Counted from the first letter of the stretch, positions 44,693 to 54,234 are shown. The stretch is DNA of 64,000 nt from CAWIJJ01 sp963836405 (GCA_963836405.1 CAWIJL010000004.1:124001-188000), one strand, 5' to 3'. Program-made: numbers and translations. The notes: a model not told the origin generated them from the sequence alone.

Positions 44693-45241
44693 ATGATCAA
44701 ACAGATTGTGGTGAAACTTGTTGCCCTGGCCGCCTTCACCGTGATGGCGGGATGCACCTCTACCCCCGACGCACCTTCCGCCGGGCAGGCGCGAAGCAGC
44801 CCGGCTCCTGAAGCGCCGGCAGCCGGGCAGGCGCCAGCCGGCTCAGCGTCCGCAGCCTCTCCCGCCCAGCAGGCGCAAAGCACCCCGGGCACGGCGGCTT
44901 CGGACGTCTTGCGCTTCACACGCGAGGAAAACGGCCGTCGTCAAAGCCTGGAGTTGCGCAAGCGCGACGCGGGCGAATTCGAGGCCACGATCTCGATCGC
45001 GGGTGTCTGCGCACGCGCTGAGGCGGGCCCCGCCAAAGCCGTCAAACCGGAAGGCGACGGCGAGGTCGAAGTGGATCCTGATGGCGAAGGGCACCCGACC
45101 GATTCCTTCGTCCTGACCGCTCGGGACAAGTGCCGCATACTCATCCGATTGGCGGCTCCTGAACGCGACTATGCCTGGCTGCGGGAATCGGACTGCACGA
45201 GCGCCTGTTCGTTGAGCAATAAAGCACTGATCCGGAAGTGA
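44693..45241 (+). CDS. Cysteine-containing lipoprotein beside the amidase
   Basis: The lipobox AFTVMAGC gives a lipidated cysteine. A Ala/Pro/Ser linker with repeated (A)GQA units (residues 27-65) precedes a compact domain with paired cysteines (AGVCARAEAG, ARDKCRILI, ESDCTSACSL), likely disulfide-bonded in the periplasm. The family is not recognised. Its place right after a leaderless peptidoglycan amidase makes it a candidate immunity protein, which is an inference from context only. Confidence 0.68.
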   Translation: MIKQIVVKLVALAAFTVMAGCTSTPDAPSAGQARSSPAPEAPAAGQAPAGSASAASPAQQAQSTPGTAASDVLRFTREENGRRQSLELRKRDAGEFEATISIAGVCARAEAGPAKAVKPEGDGEVEVDPDGEGHPTDSFVLTARDKCRILIRLAAPERDYAWLRESDCTSACSLSNKALIRK

Positions 45242-45440
45242 GAACATCCGGGTCAGCCGCCTCCATTTTCGCAGCGGGAGCCGCGAGATCCGGTGGTTTC
45301 ACGAACGCGCCCGGGAAGCGTGCCATGTCCCTCCGTGCCCATACGCAGCCAGCCGGGGCCGGGCGGCTGAAGGACCGGGATTAGCACTTTCGCATTTTTC
45401 GAGGCCGCGCTACAATGGGGTTGGATGTCGGAGCCAACCA

Positions 45441-45462
45441 GTGGGCGAAAGCCCACTTTTTT
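45441..45462 (+). terminator. rimP leader hairpin (attenuator-like)
   Basis: GTGGGC, a GAAA tetraloop, GCCCAC and six T form a complete intrinsic terminator 21 bases before the rimP start. A flanking pair, CCAAC (45434-45438) with GTTGG (45463-45467), encloses it. A terminator inside the leader of the rimP-nusA operon fits attenuation or autoregulation by NusA, similar to known rimP leaders. Confidence 0.75.
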
Positions 45463-45482
45463 GTTGGTTTTCACACGGAACG

Positions 45483-45947
45483 ATGCGGGAAGCGGCAGCG
45501 TCCAAAATCGAAGAGATCGCTCAGCGCGTGGCTGAGTCCGAAGGCTTGGAAGTGGTCGAGGTGGAAGTGAAGGGCGGGGGGAATCAGCGCTTCGTGCGCA
45601 TCTCGATCGACAAGCCGGACGGGGTTTCACACGCCGATTGCGAGCTTGTTTCACAGCAGGTGGGGACCATTTTAGATGTGGAGGACGTACTCCCCGGAGG
45701 TCGCTACACTCTCGAAGTGAGCTCCCCCGGGGTGGAACGGAAGCTTCTCAAGCCGCGGGATTTCGAACGGTTTCGGGGAAAGAAGGCCAAAATCACGCTG
45801 CGCGGCGATCTGGAAGGCCGCCGCACGTGGGAAGGCACACTGGCGGGACTGGAAGACGGCGCAGTGGCGCTCGAGGTCGAGCCGGGCCGGATGCTGCGAT
45901 TTCCTTTCGAACAGGTGCACAAGGCGAACCTGAAATTCGAGTGGTAG
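45483..45947 (+). CDS. rimP: Ribosome maturation factor RimP
   Basis: The 154-residue protein matches RimP in order: the N-terminal alpha/beta domain (IAQRVAESEGLEVVEVEVKG, then RFVRISIDKPDGVSHADCEL), the signature LEVSSPGVERKL, and the C-terminal SH3-like barrel (GKKAKITLRG ... FEQVHKANLKFEW). RimP helps assemble the 30S subunit around S12. It opens the classic rimP-nusA-infB-rbfA cluster. The ATG at 45483 begins just before the conserved domain. Confidence 0.95.
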   Translation: MREAAASKIEEIAQRVAESEGLEVVEVEVKGGGNQRFVRISIDKPDGVSHADCELVSQQVGTILDVEDVLPGGRYTLEVSSPGVERKLLKPRDFERFRGKKAKITLRGDLEGRRTWEGTLAGLEDGAVALEVEPGRMLRFPFEQVHKANLKFEW

Positions 45948-46002
45948 CCGCGCTGGAAGAAACGCACACACCAGGGAAACTATTGGACGCAAAGAGGGCA
46001 CT

Positions 46003-47646
46003 TTGGAAACGATTTTTCAGTCCATCGAGATACTGAGCAAGGAAAAAGGCATCGATCCGCAGATCGTGCTGGACGCGGTCAAGGACGCCATGCTGATCGC
46101 GGCGCGCAAGCACTACCGCACTAACGAAGACTACATCGCGGACATGGACCCGAAGACCGGGGCGATCAGTCTGTACGCCGTCAAGAAGGCGGTGGAGGCG
46201 GTGGAGGATCCGGTCCACGAAATGACCCTGGGTGAGGCGCGTCGGGTGGATCCGGCGGCGGAAATCGGTTCCGAGATCCGGATTCCGAAGAACACCGATG
46301 CGCTCGGGCGGATTTCCGCGCAGACGGCGAAGCAGGTGATTTTTCAGAAGGTTCGGGAAGCCGAGCGGGAGACGGTATACAACGAATATTCGGGACGCGC
46401 GGGCGAACTGGTGAACTGCACAATCAAGCGCGTGGAGGGTCCGGATTACATTCTGGACCTGGGGAAGACCGAGGCCAAGCTGCCGAAGAAGGAACAATCG
46501 CGCCTGGAAAGCTACAGCGTGGGGGATCGGGTGCGGTGCGTGATCAAGCTGGTGGACAAGGGCAGCAAGGGTCCGGGTGTGCTGGTATCGCGCGCGGCGC
46601 CGGAGCTGGTGATGCGGCTGTTCGAACAGGAAGTTCCGGAAATCTACGACGGGACGGTATCGATCCGCGGCTGCGCCCGGGAAGCGGGCGAGCGCACCAA
46701 GATCGCGGTACAGAGCCGGGACCGGGACGTGGACAGTGTGGGCGCCTGCGTGGGCATGAAGGGCATGCGGGTGCAGTCGATCATTCGGGAACTGCGCGGC
46801 GAGAAGATCGACATCATCGAATATTCGGAAGACTCGGTGGGATTCGCGACGCACGCGCTGAGTCCGGCCAAGGTGAGCCGCATCACGGTGATCGACCCGG
46901 TCGAGAAACACATGGAAGTGATCGTGGACGATTCCCAGCTTTCGCTCGCCATCGGCAAGAAGGGACAGAACGTGCGGCTGGCGGCCAAGCTGCTGGGGTG
47001 GAAAATCGACATCAAGAGCGAGGAAGAGAAGCGGCAGGAAGTGGAATCGCAGATGGCGGCGCTGGTGGCGCCGGGCGCGCCGGTCTCGGTGCTGATCGAT
47101 TACGGGCTGGAAGAAAAGGTGATGGAAAAGCTGCTCGAGGCGGCGGTTGGGACGATCGAGAAGCTGGGCGGGATGACACCGGAAGAGCTGGAGGACATTC
47201 AGGGCATCGGGCCCAAGGATGTGGAGCAGATCCAGACGGCGGTGAATGCCTATTACAGCCAGTTCGAGGAGAACGAGGGGAGCGAGAACCCGGAGGAGAC
47301 GCAGCCGGAAGCCACGCCGGTAGCGGCCGATTTCAACGCAACGGCGGAGGAACTGGCGGAGATGCAGGGGACCGATACGGGCTCGCTCGACACCGAGCCG
47401 GGTCCGGCGGGGATGCCGGACGAACTGACGGAAACCGAGTATCCGCCGGGAACGTTGTACGATCCGGAGAGTCCGGAAGAGCGGTTCGAGCCGGGCAGTG
47501 AGCAGGCCGAAGCAAAATCAGAGGAAGCCGGGGAAAGCTTTGATACCATAGGAGACGCGGGTTCCCCCACTCACAAACAGTCCGAGGCAGCCGACCTCGA
47601 AGGCGACGGTTCCGGGGAAGGCGCCGAGGAACAGGACGGCCGGTAG
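46003..47646 (+). CDS. nusA: Transcription termination/antitermination factor NusA
   Basis: The 547-residue protein starts at a TTG. Domains in order are: the RNA-polymerase-binding N-terminal domain (EILSKEKGIDPQIVLDAVKD), an S1 domain (GELVNCTIKRVEGPDYILDL), KH1 and KH2 (ACVGMKGMRVQSIIRELRGE; LSLAIGKKGQNVRLAAKL), and a helix-hairpin-helix-like segment (LGGMTPEELEDIQGIGPKD). A Glu/Pro-rich acidic tail of about 130 residues follows, unlike the repeats of E. coli NusA. It modulates pausing, termination and antitermination. It starts 55 bases after rimP. Confidence 0.96.
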   Translation: METIFQSIEILSKEKGIDPQIVLDAVKDAMLIAARKHYRTNEDYIADMDPKTGAISLYAVKKAVEAVEDPVHEMTLGEARRVDPAAEIGSEIRIPKNTDALGRISAQTAKQVIFQKVREAERETVYNEYSGRAGELVNCTIKRVEGPDYILDLGKTEAKLPKKEQSRLESYSVGDRVRCVIKLVDKGSKGPGVLVSRAAPELVMRLFEQEVPEIYDGTVSIRGCAREAGERTKIAVQSRDRDVDSVGACVGMKGMRVQSIIRELRGEKIDIIEYSEDSVGFATHALSPAKVSRITVIDPVEKHMEVIVDDSQLSLAIGKKGQNVRLAAKLLGWKIDIKSEEEKRQEVESQMAALVAPGAPVSVLIDYGLEEKVMEKLLEAAVGTIEKLGGMTPEELEDIQGIGPKDVEQIQTAVNAYYSQFEENEGSENPEETQPEATPVAADFNATAEELAEMQGTDTGSLDTEPGPAGMPDELTETEYPPGTLYDPESPEERFEPGSEQAEAKSEEAGESFDTIGDAGSPTHKQSEAADLEGDGSGEGAEEQDGR

Positions 47647-47679
47647 GAGCGTCTCCGCAAGAAGCAGATTGCTTTATCT

Positions 47680-50640
47680 ATGAAGAAGATTCGAATTAAC
47701 GAGCTAGCTCGGGAGCTGGAGGTCAAGGCGCACGAGATCCTGGACCGCCTGCCCGAACTGGGCGTCGTCGAAAAGAAGACGCACTCCAGCTCCATCGATG
47801 AAGATGTGGCGATCCGGCTGCGGCGCCTTTACGGGCAGGACGTACCGGACCTGGTGCCGGACTCGGACAACGAGCCGGACTCGGGAGCGGGAACTCACGA
47901 AGTCGAAGAATCGCACGAACCGGAGAGCGCGCATGCGACCCGGGAAGAAGAGCCGGAGGAAGCCGCAGAAGTGGTGCCGCACGGTCCCGAACCGCAGGAG
48001 CCACAGGCTCCGGCCGTAAGTGATAAGCCCGGACCGGCACCGGCCGCCGGGCCGGCGCACCATGCGCCGATCCGCCCGCCGCTGGCGGGAAAACCGGTAC
48101 ACCCGCCCTTGGTCGGGCAGCGGCCGACGATTACGCCGCCGCCTCCGAGCCCGCCGGTGCAGCCGAGCGCCCCCGCACAGGCTCCTCCGCCGGCGCCGTC
48201 ACAGGCGCCCCCTTCCATGGTGATCGCGCCGGGACGTCCGTCGGCGCCGATGGCGAAGCCGATTCCGGGAAGCGGGTCCACGCCTCCGCGCCCGGGACAG
48301 ATTTTATCGGGTCCGCGGCAGCCGCTGGCTCCGGAGAGCCCGCGGCCGGGTCCGTCGGCGCCGGCACCCGGCCCGCGACCCGGAGCACCGCCGCGGCGAC
48401 CGGAGCCGCGCCCCTCGTCGGGGCCCAGCGCGCCGGGCGGCTCACGCCCGCTGGCGGGCCAGCCGGCGGCGCGCCCCGTGGTGCCGCCGCGTCCCGATCT
48501 GGCAGCCAAGCTGTCGCAGCCCCGGCCGATGATGCCGGCGGCGCCCGTGCAGCCGCGGCCTGGAATTCCCAAGCCGGCGCCCTCGACCCCCGTTCCGGGA
48601 CAGCCGATCTATCGCGGTCCGATTCGCCCCGGCCACCCGATGGTGGCGAAGACGGGAACGCGGCCGGCCGGGCCGATGCCCAGCCGGCCGGGCGGACCGC
48701 GCCCGCAGCATCCGACTTCTTCGCGCGGGCGCATGGAAGCGCCGCTCGCGCCGCCGCCGGTGGAACAGCCGCGCGGCGGCCGTCCCGGGCAGCGTCCGAC
48801 GCGGCAGCAGCGCGAGAGGGCGGACGAGGAGAAAGTACTTCGGCCGCAGCGGCGTCATGTGGACGCCGGGCCTCCGCCGATCAGCCGCGAGATCGTGATC
48901 TCGGAAGGCATCACGGTGAAGGAGCTTTCCGAAAAGCTGGACGTGAAGGCCGCGATGATCATGAAGAAGTTGATGGACCGCGGCATCTTCGTGGCCATCA
49001 ACCAGACGCTCGATTCCAAGCTGGCCACCGAAGTGGCGCGCGATTTCGGCGCGTCTACGGCTACGGTGAGCTACGAAGAAGAGGCCATGCAGGCGGTGGA
49101 GATCGCGGAAGAAACGAAGGATCTTCAGCGGCGCGCCCCGGTGGTGACTATCATGGGCCACGTGGATCACGGCAAGACGTCGCTGCTGGACGCCATCCGC
49201 GAAGCGAACGTGGCGGGGCGCGAGGCGGGCGGCATTACGCAGCATATCGGCGCCTATCAGGTGGAGATGAACGGGCGCAAGATCGTGTTCATCGATACCC
49301 CCGGCCACGAAGCGTTCACGCGCATGCGCGCGCGCGGCGCCAAGATTACCGACATCGTAATTCTGGTGGTGGCCGCCGACGACGGCGTGATGCCCCAGAC
49401 GCTGGAAGCCATCGACCACGCCAAGGCGGCCAAGGTGCCGATCGTCGTGGCGATTAACAAAGTGGACAAAGCGGACGCGCAGCCGGAGCGGATCAAGCAG
49501 CAGCTTGCCGACCGCGGGCTGCTGGCCGAAGACTGGGGCGGCGACACGGTGATGGTTCCGGTATCGGCGAAGACCCAACAGAACCTCGACCTGATGCTCG
49601 AGATGATTCTGCTGGTGGCCGATATGCAGGATTTGAAAGCCAATCCGAACCGTCCGGCGATGGGCACGGTGATCGAAGCGCAGCTCGACCGCGGACGCGG
49701 TCCGGTGGCGACCGTGCTGGTACGCAACGGCACGCTCAGCGTGGGGGACTTCTTCATCTGCGGATCGGTATTCGGCAAAGTGCGCGCGATGCAAAGCGAC
49801 CGCGGCACGCAGGTGCGGAAGGCCGAGCCCTCGACTCCGGTGGAGGTGCTGGGTCTTGAATCGCTGCCCGAAGCGGGCGACGATTTCCAGGTAGTGACGG
49901 ACACGGCGAAGGCCAAGCAGATCGTGAATTTCCGCGACCAGAAGGCGCGGGAAGCGGCGCTGGCCAAGTCGAGCCGCCTGACGCTCGAACAGCTCCACAA
50001 GCAGATGGAAGCGGGCGAGATCAAGGAACTGCCGATCATCATCAAGACGGACGTGGGCGGTTCGGCGGAAGTGCTGTCGGAAACGCTGCAAAAGCTGTCG
50101 AACGACAAGGTAAAGGTGCGGATCTTGCACGCCGGTGTGGGCGCGATCAACGAGTCGGACGTGCTGCTTGCGTCCACTTCCAATGCGATCATCATCGGCT
50201 TCAACGTCCGGCCGGAACGGAAGGCGGAGGCGCTGGCCGAGCAGGAAGGTGTGGACGTCCGCCTGCACACGATCATTTACAACCTGACAGACGAGATCAA
50301 GCGCGCCATGAGCGGGCTCTTGGCTCCGGTCTTCAAGGAAGTTTACAAAGGGAAGGCGGAAGTTCGCGAAACCTTCCGCATTACCAAGGTCGGAAACGTG
50401 GCCGGCTGCCAGGTGCTGGACGGATCGATCTCGGGCAAGTCCGAGGTGCGCCTGCTGCGGGACAACGTGGTGGTGTACACGGGCAAGATCGGGTCGTTGC
50501 GCCGGTTCCGGGACGACGTGAGCGAAGTCAAGAGCGGAATGGAATGCGGCATTACGCTCGAGAATTACGCGGATATCAAGCAGGGCGACATCATCGAGGC
50601 GTTTGTGACCGAGCGGGTGGCGAACGAAGTGTTCGCCTAG
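47680..50640 (+). CDS. infB: Translation initiation factor IF-2
   Basis: This is a 986-residue IF-2. A short N-terminal helical module (MKKIRINELARELEVKAHEI) is followed by a Pro/Gly/Ala-rich linker of about 330 residues and the second IF2_N-like module (SREIVISEGITVKELSEKLD). The GTPase has G1 GHVDHGKTS at residue 493, G3 DTPGHEAF, G4 INKVDKAD and G5 VSAKTQ. The C-terminal beta-barrels end in DIIEAFVTERVANEVFA. It brings initiator tRNA to the 30S subunit. The codon-biased, proline-rich linker is typical of high-GC Acidobacteria. Confidence 0.97.
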   Translation: MKKIRINELARELEVKAHEILDRLPELGVVEKKTHSSSIDEDVAIRLRRLYGQDVPDLVPDSDNEPDSGAGTHEVEESHEPESAHATREEEPEEAAEVVPHGPEPQEPQAPAVSDKPGPAPAAGPAHHAPIRPPLAGKPVHPPLVGQRPTITPPPPSPPVQPSAPAQAPPPAPSQAPPSMVIAPGRPSAPMAKPIPGSGSTPPRPGQILSGPRQPLAPESPRPGPSAPAPGPRPGAPPRRPEPRPSSGPSAPGGSRPLAGQPAARPVVPPRPDLAAKLSQPRPMMPAAPVQPRPGIPKPAPSTPVPGQPIYRGPIRPGHPMVAKTGTRPAGPMPSRPGGPRPQHPTSSRGRMEAPLAPPPVEQPRGGRPGQRPTRQQRERADEEKVLRPQRRHVDAGPPPISREIVISEGITVKELSEKLDVKAAMIMKKLMDRGIFVAINQTLDSKLATEVARDFGASTATVSYEEEAMQAVEIAEETKDLQRRAPVVTIMGHVDHGKTSLLDAIREANVAGREAGGITQHIGAYQVEMNGRKIVFIDTPGHEAFTRMRARGAKITDIVILVVAADDGVMPQTLEAIDHAKAAKVPIVVAINKVDKADAQPERIKQQLADRGLLAEDWGGDTVMVPVSAKTQQNLDLMLEMILLVADMQDLKANPNRPAMGTVIEAQLDRGRGPVATVLVRNGTLSVGDFFICGSVFGKVRAMQSDRGTQVRKAEPSTPVEVLGLESLPEAGDDFQVVTDTAKAKQIVNFRDQKAREAALAKSSRLTLEQLHKQMEAGEIKELPIIIKTDVGGSAEVLSETLQKLSNDKVKVRILHAGVGAINESDVLLASTSNAIIIGFNVRPERKAEALAEQEGVDVRLHTIIYNLTDEIKRAMSGLLAPVFKEVYKGKAEVRETFRITKVGNVAGCQVLDGSISGKSEVRLLRDNVVVYTGKIGSLRRFRDDVSEVKSGMECGITLENYADIKQGDIIEAFVTERVANEVFA

Positions 50641-50644
50641 AACG

Positions 50645-50932
50645 ATGGCCGCGGTTGGAGTTCTGACGCTGGAGTTGCGGCTCGAGAACGCGCACTCTCT
50701 CAAGGAGAAGCGACACGTGCTCGAGAGCCTCAAGACCCGGCTGCGGAACAAATTTAACGTGTCGGTGGCCGAGATCGATTACCAGGATCTGTGGCAGCGG
50801 GCGGCGGTGGCCGCGGTGACGGTGGCGAGCGCGCGGGTCCACGCCGAGAAAGTGTTGCGGAGCGTGGAGGACGAAGCGGAGTCGCTGCTGGGGCCGGAAC
50901 TGGCCGGTACCACCGTGGAGTGGCTGGCATAG
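50645..50932 (+). CDS. ylxP: DUF503 (YlxP-like) protein
   Basis: The 95-residue protein carries the DUF503 signature: VGVLTLELRLENAHSLKEKR, VLESLKTRLRNKFNVSVAEI and WQRAAVAAVTVA. It often lies between infB and rbfA, as here, and has been linked to 30S ribosome maturation. It starts 4 bases after infB, so it is part of the same transcript. Confidence 0.9.
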   Translation: MAAVGVLTLELRLENAHSLKEKRHVLESLKTRLRNKFNVSVAEIDYQDLWQRAAVAAVTVASARVHAEKVLRSVEDEAESLLGPELAGTTVEWLA

Positions 50933-51001
50933 TGCGGGCGGCGGCAGACCGGCTGAAACGGAACGTGGGGGAAGCGGGCGACCCGCGGGGTTGTCCTGTC
51001 T

Positions 51002-51370
51002 ATGGATGAACGGCGGACATTGCGGGTCTCGGAGGCGGTCCGGGAGGAGCTTTCCGAGCTTATCGGGTTCGAGACCGAGGATCCGCGCCTGTTGGCGGTC
51101 GAAGTGATGGATGCGAACGTCAGCCCGGACGGGCGTCATGCGACGGTCCGGGTGGCGCTGCGCGGAACCGAGCGGGAGCAGAAAGAGTCGATGGCGGCTC
51201 TGGAACACGCCCGGCATTATTTGCGGCACGAGCTGGCCACCCGCCTGAGCCTGCGGCACGTGCCAGAGTTGCATTTCGACCAGGACCGGAATCCGGATGT
51301 CGAGAGCCGAATCGATTTCCTCATCAAGCGCGCGAAAAAAAGCCGTGGCCGTACTGAAAATTCGTCCTAA
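51002..51370 (+). CDS. rbfA: Ribosome-binding factor A
   Basis: The 122-residue RbfA has the type II KH pattern: RTLRVSEAVREELSELIGFE, then DPRLLAVEVMDANVSPDGRH, ALEHARHYLRHELATRLSLR and HVPELHFDQD. It promotes maturation of the 16S rRNA 5' helix during cold and normal growth. The ATG at 51002 opens the domain. It overlaps the apbE-like start by about 26 bases. Confidence 0.95.
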   Translation: MDERRTLRVSEAVREELSELIGFETEDPRLLAVEVMDANVSPDGRHATVRVALRGTEREQKESMAALEHARHYLRHELATRLSLRHVPELHFDQDRNPDVESRIDFLIKRAKKSRGRTENSS

Positions 51371-52343
51371 ACTCAAACAAAATGTGCTAGTTTTGTTTCT
51401 GTTAGCGGGCCTGGCGTCGCCCGGCGCAGAACAGCTCCGGCTGGAAAAGAGCGCGGACGCGATGGGCTCCACGTATACCATCACGTTGTTCGGAACCGAC
51501 CGGGTGGAGATGGAAGCGGCCGTGGATGCGGCTTTCGACGAGGTGAAGCGGCTGGATGAAGCGCTTTCCAACTACCTGCCGGGCAGTGAGTGGAACCGGA
51601 TCAACCGGCTGGCCGGGAAGCAACCGGTGAAGGTATCGCCGGAAATGTTCCGGCTGTTGTCGAAGTGCGTGGAGTACAGCCGCGAAAGCGAAGGCGCGTT
51701 CGACATCACGGTGGGTCCGCTGATGAAGGTGTGGGGTTTCTACAAGGGCTCGGGCCGCCTCCCGCATCGCGCCGAAGTGCAGGCCGCCTTGACCAAGGTG
51801 GGATACCGGCACATCCGGCTCGATCCGGCAGCGCAGACGATTTCCTTCGACCGGCTGGGAGTAGAGATCGATCCGGGCGGTATCGGCAAGGGCTACGCGG
51901 TGGACCGCATGGTGGATGTGTTGAGAACGAAAGGGTACCGCACCGGGCTGGTGGCGGGGTCGGCCAGCAGCATCTACGGGATGGGGGCGCCGCCTTCGGA
52001 CGCGCGGGGCTGGCGGGTGGAGATCAAGGACCCCCGGGACACCAGCAAGACGGTGCAGGAAGTGTTTCTCAAGGACGAGTCGATGTCCACCTCGGGAAGC
52101 TACGAGAAGTTTTTCCGGGCCGAGGGGAAGATTTACGCCCACATTATGGACCCGCGCACGGGATACCCCGCGCAGGGGAGTTCGTCGGTTTCGGTGATCG
52201 CGCCGCGCACCATCGACAGCGAGGCGTGGACGAAACCGTATTTCGTGAATGGCCGCCAGTGGGCGGCGAGGCACAAGCCCGAAAATTTTCGCGTGTACTT
52301 TTGCGAAGACAGGATGGATCAGCCATGCGCGTGGCTCCAATGA
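51345..52343 (+). CDS. apbE: FAD:protein FMN transferase (ApbE)
   Basis: A short lipophilic leader (QNVLVLFLLAGLASPG) precedes the ApbE domain of about 300 residues. It shows DAMGSTYTITLFG, the conserved FDITVGPLMKVWGF, the Gly-rich IDPGGIGKGYAVDRMVD and the metal/nucleotide segments MSTSGSYEKFF and HIMDPRTGYPA. ApbE attaches FMN to a threonine of target proteins such as Nqr or Rnf subunits, outside the cytoplasm. No target gene is nearby. The GTG at 51345 inside the rbfA end was chosen as the start. Its stop overlaps hemE. Confidence 0.92.
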   Translation: MAVLKIRPKLKQNVLVLFLLAGLASPGAEQLRLEKSADAMGSTYTITLFGTDRVEMEAAVDAAFDEVKRLDEALSNYLPGSEWNRINRLAGKQPVKVSPEMFRLLSKCVEYSRESEGAFDITVGPLMKVWGFYKGSGRLPHRAEVQAALTKVGYRHIRLDPAAQTISFDRLGVEIDPGGIGKGYAVDRMVDVLRTKGYRTGLVAGSASSIYGMGAPPSDARGWRVEIKDPRDTSKTVQEVFLKDESMSTSGSYEKFFRAEGKIYAHIMDPRTGYPAQGSSSVSVIAPRTIDSEAWTKPYFVNGRQWAARHKPENFRVYFCEDRMDQPCAWLQ

Positions 52344-53362
52344 GCAGCCGGTTTCTGGACGCGTGCCGCCGCCGTCCGACCGATGTCCGGCCGGTATGGT
52401 TCATGCGGCAGGCCGGCCGGTACATGAAGCAGTACCGCCAGATTCGAGACCGGCACAGTATTCTGGAAATCTGCAAGCGGCCGGACCTGGCGGCGACGGT
52501 GACGCTGCAACCGATCGAACTGCTGGACGTGGACGCGGCCATCATCTTCGCGGACCTGCTGCTGCCGATCGAGCCGATGGGGCTGAAACTGCGCTATGCG
52601 GCAGGCGAAGGCCCGATCATCGGCAACCCGGTGCGGACCACCGACGACGTGGATTCGCTCTCCACCACCAACACCGACGAACTCGGCTACGTAGGGCAGT
52701 CGATTCAGCAGGTGGTGCGCGCGCTGGCGGGCAAGGTGCCGGTGATCGGTTTTGTGGGCGCGCCGTTCACCATGGCCAGCTACATGATCGAGGGCGGGGC
52801 TTCCCGCAATTTCATTCGCACCAAGCGGATGATGTACAGCGACGAAACGCTGTGGCGCAGGCTGATGGGTAAGATCGTAGACGTACTTGCGCCTTTCGCC
52901 CATTTGCAGGTGGCGGCGGGCGCTCGCGCGATCCAGGTTTTCGACAGTTGGGTAGGGGCGCTCGGGTCGGACGACTACGTGCGCTTTGCCGCGCCCTATT
53001 CGCGCGCGCTGATCGAGCGGATCCGCTCCACCGGCGTGCCGGTGATTCATTTCGGCACGGGAGCGTCCGGCTTCTTCAAGGAGCTGCACGCGGCGGGCGG
53101 CGACGTGATGGGCGTGGACTGGCGGGTCAACATCGACCAGGCCTGGGCGGACATCAGCTACCGTTCGGCGATCCAGGGCAACCTGGATCCGGTGGCGCTG
53201 TTCGCGCCGATACACGAACTGCGCACCAAGGTGCAGGAGCTGTTGAAACGGACCGGAAACCGGCCGGGGCACATCTTCAACCTGGGCCACGGGATCCTGC
53301 CGGAAACGCCGGTAGACCACGTTCGCGCGGTAGTCGAAATGGTGCGGGAATTCAAACCGTGA
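52325..53362 (+). CDS. hemE: Uroporphyrinogen decarboxylase
   Basis: The 345-residue protein has the HemE signatures RPVWFMRQAGRYMKQYR and IFADLLLPIEPMGL, the signature VIGFVGAPFTMASYMIEGG, and the late HIFNLGHGILPETPVDHV. It converts uroporphyrinogen III to coproporphyrinogen III. The start may be 52325 or the ATG at 52340, which overlaps the apbE stop. It is the first of three heme genes in a row. Confidence 0.96.
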   Translation: MRVAPMSSRFLDACRRRPTDVRPVWFMRQAGRYMKQYRQIRDRHSILEICKRPDLAATVTLQPIELLDVDAAIIFADLLLPIEPMGLKLRYAAGEGPIIGNPVRTTDDVDSLSTTNTDELGYVGQSIQQVVRALAGKVPVIGFVGAPFTMASYMIEGGASRNFIRTKRMMYSDETLWRRLMGKIVDVLAPFAHLQVAAGARAIQVFDSWVGALGSDDYVRFAAPYSRALIERIRSTGVPVIHFGTGASGFFKELHAAGGDVMGVDWRVNIDQAWADISYRSAIQGNLDPVALFAPIHELRTKVQELLKRTGNRPGHIFNLGHGILPETPVDHVRAVVEMVREFKP

Positions 53363-54234
53363 AGCGGGCGGTTCTGCTGCTGGCGCACGGGGCGCCCGAA
53401 CGGCTGGAAGACGTAGCGAGCTATCTGGGCTTTGTGCGCAGCGGCCGCCCGCCCAATCCGGAAATCACGGCCGAGGTCACTCACCGGTACGCGGAGATCG
53501 GCGGCTCCTCGCCGCTGCTGCGCTGGACGCGCGCGCAGGCGGAGGCGCTCGAAGCGCGGCTCCACTTGCCGGTCTTTTTCGGCATGCGCAACTGGCATCC
53601 GTTCATCCGGGAGACGATGGACCAGGTGCGGGAATCGGGCGCCCAACGGATTGCGGCGCTCTGCCTGGCGCCGCAGTTTTCCGAGCTGAGCATCGGGCTG
53701 TATATCAAGCGCACGGAGGAGGCGCGGCGGGAGGCCGGGGTTGCGGCCGAAATCGTGTGGGCGCGAAGCTATCACGACGAGCCGCTGCTGATCGAAGCGT
53801 TTGCCGAAAAACTGCGGCCGGTGGCGGGCAACCGCAAGGTGCTGTTCACGGCGCACAGCCTGCCGGAACGCGCCCTGGCCAACGGAGATCCTTACGATCG
53901 CGAGTCGCGGGCGATTGCCGCCGCCGTGGCCGCGCGCTGCGGAATATCCGATTGGGACTTCGCTTACCAGAGCCAGGGAATGACCAGTGAGCGGTGGCTT
54001 GGGCCTACGGTGGAATCGCATCTCGAACGGTGGGCGCAGGAAGGAGTCGCGGAAGTGGTGATCGATCCGATCGGCTTCGTCTGCGATCACGTGGAAATCC
54101 TCTACGATATCGACATCGCATTTCGGGACTACGGCGCGGCGCGCGGCATTCGCGTGATTCGGCCCGGGTCGCTCAACGACTCGCCGGCCTTCACGGCGGC
54201 GCTCGAGCAGGTCGCGAGGCGATGCCTCGAGTAG
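53359..54234 (+). CDS. hemH: Ferrochelatase
   Basis: A GTG start overlaps the hemE stop (GTGA). The 291-residue protein has the ferrochelatase segments LLLAHGAPERLED, APQFSELSIGLY, the catalytic histidine in FTAHSLPER and the glutamate in DPIGFVCDHVEILYDID. It inserts ferrous iron into porphyrin. It is shorter than the average enzyme (about 320), with trimmed N-terminal loops. The chemistry should match the protoporphyrin-dependent route, given the HemY-like gene after it. Confidence 0.94.
   Translation: MKRAVLLLAHGAPERLEDVASYLGFVRSGRPPNPEITAEVTHRYAEIGGSSPLLRWTRAQAEALEARLHLPVFFGMRNWHPFIRETMDQVRESGAQRIAALCLAPQFSELSIGLYIKRTEEARREAGVAAEIVWARSYHDEPLLIEAFAEKLRPVAGNRKVLFTAHSLPERALANGDPYDRESRAIAAAVAARCGISDWDFAYQSQGMTSERWLGPTVESHLERWAQEGVAEVVIDPIGFVCDHVEILYDIDIAFRDYGAARGIRVIRPGSLNDSPAFTAALEQVARRCLE

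Noticed and set aside
48442..50751. 769-residue minus-strand frame
   Set aside because: Complement of infB with no recognisable motifs. The plus-strand IF-2 is unambiguous.
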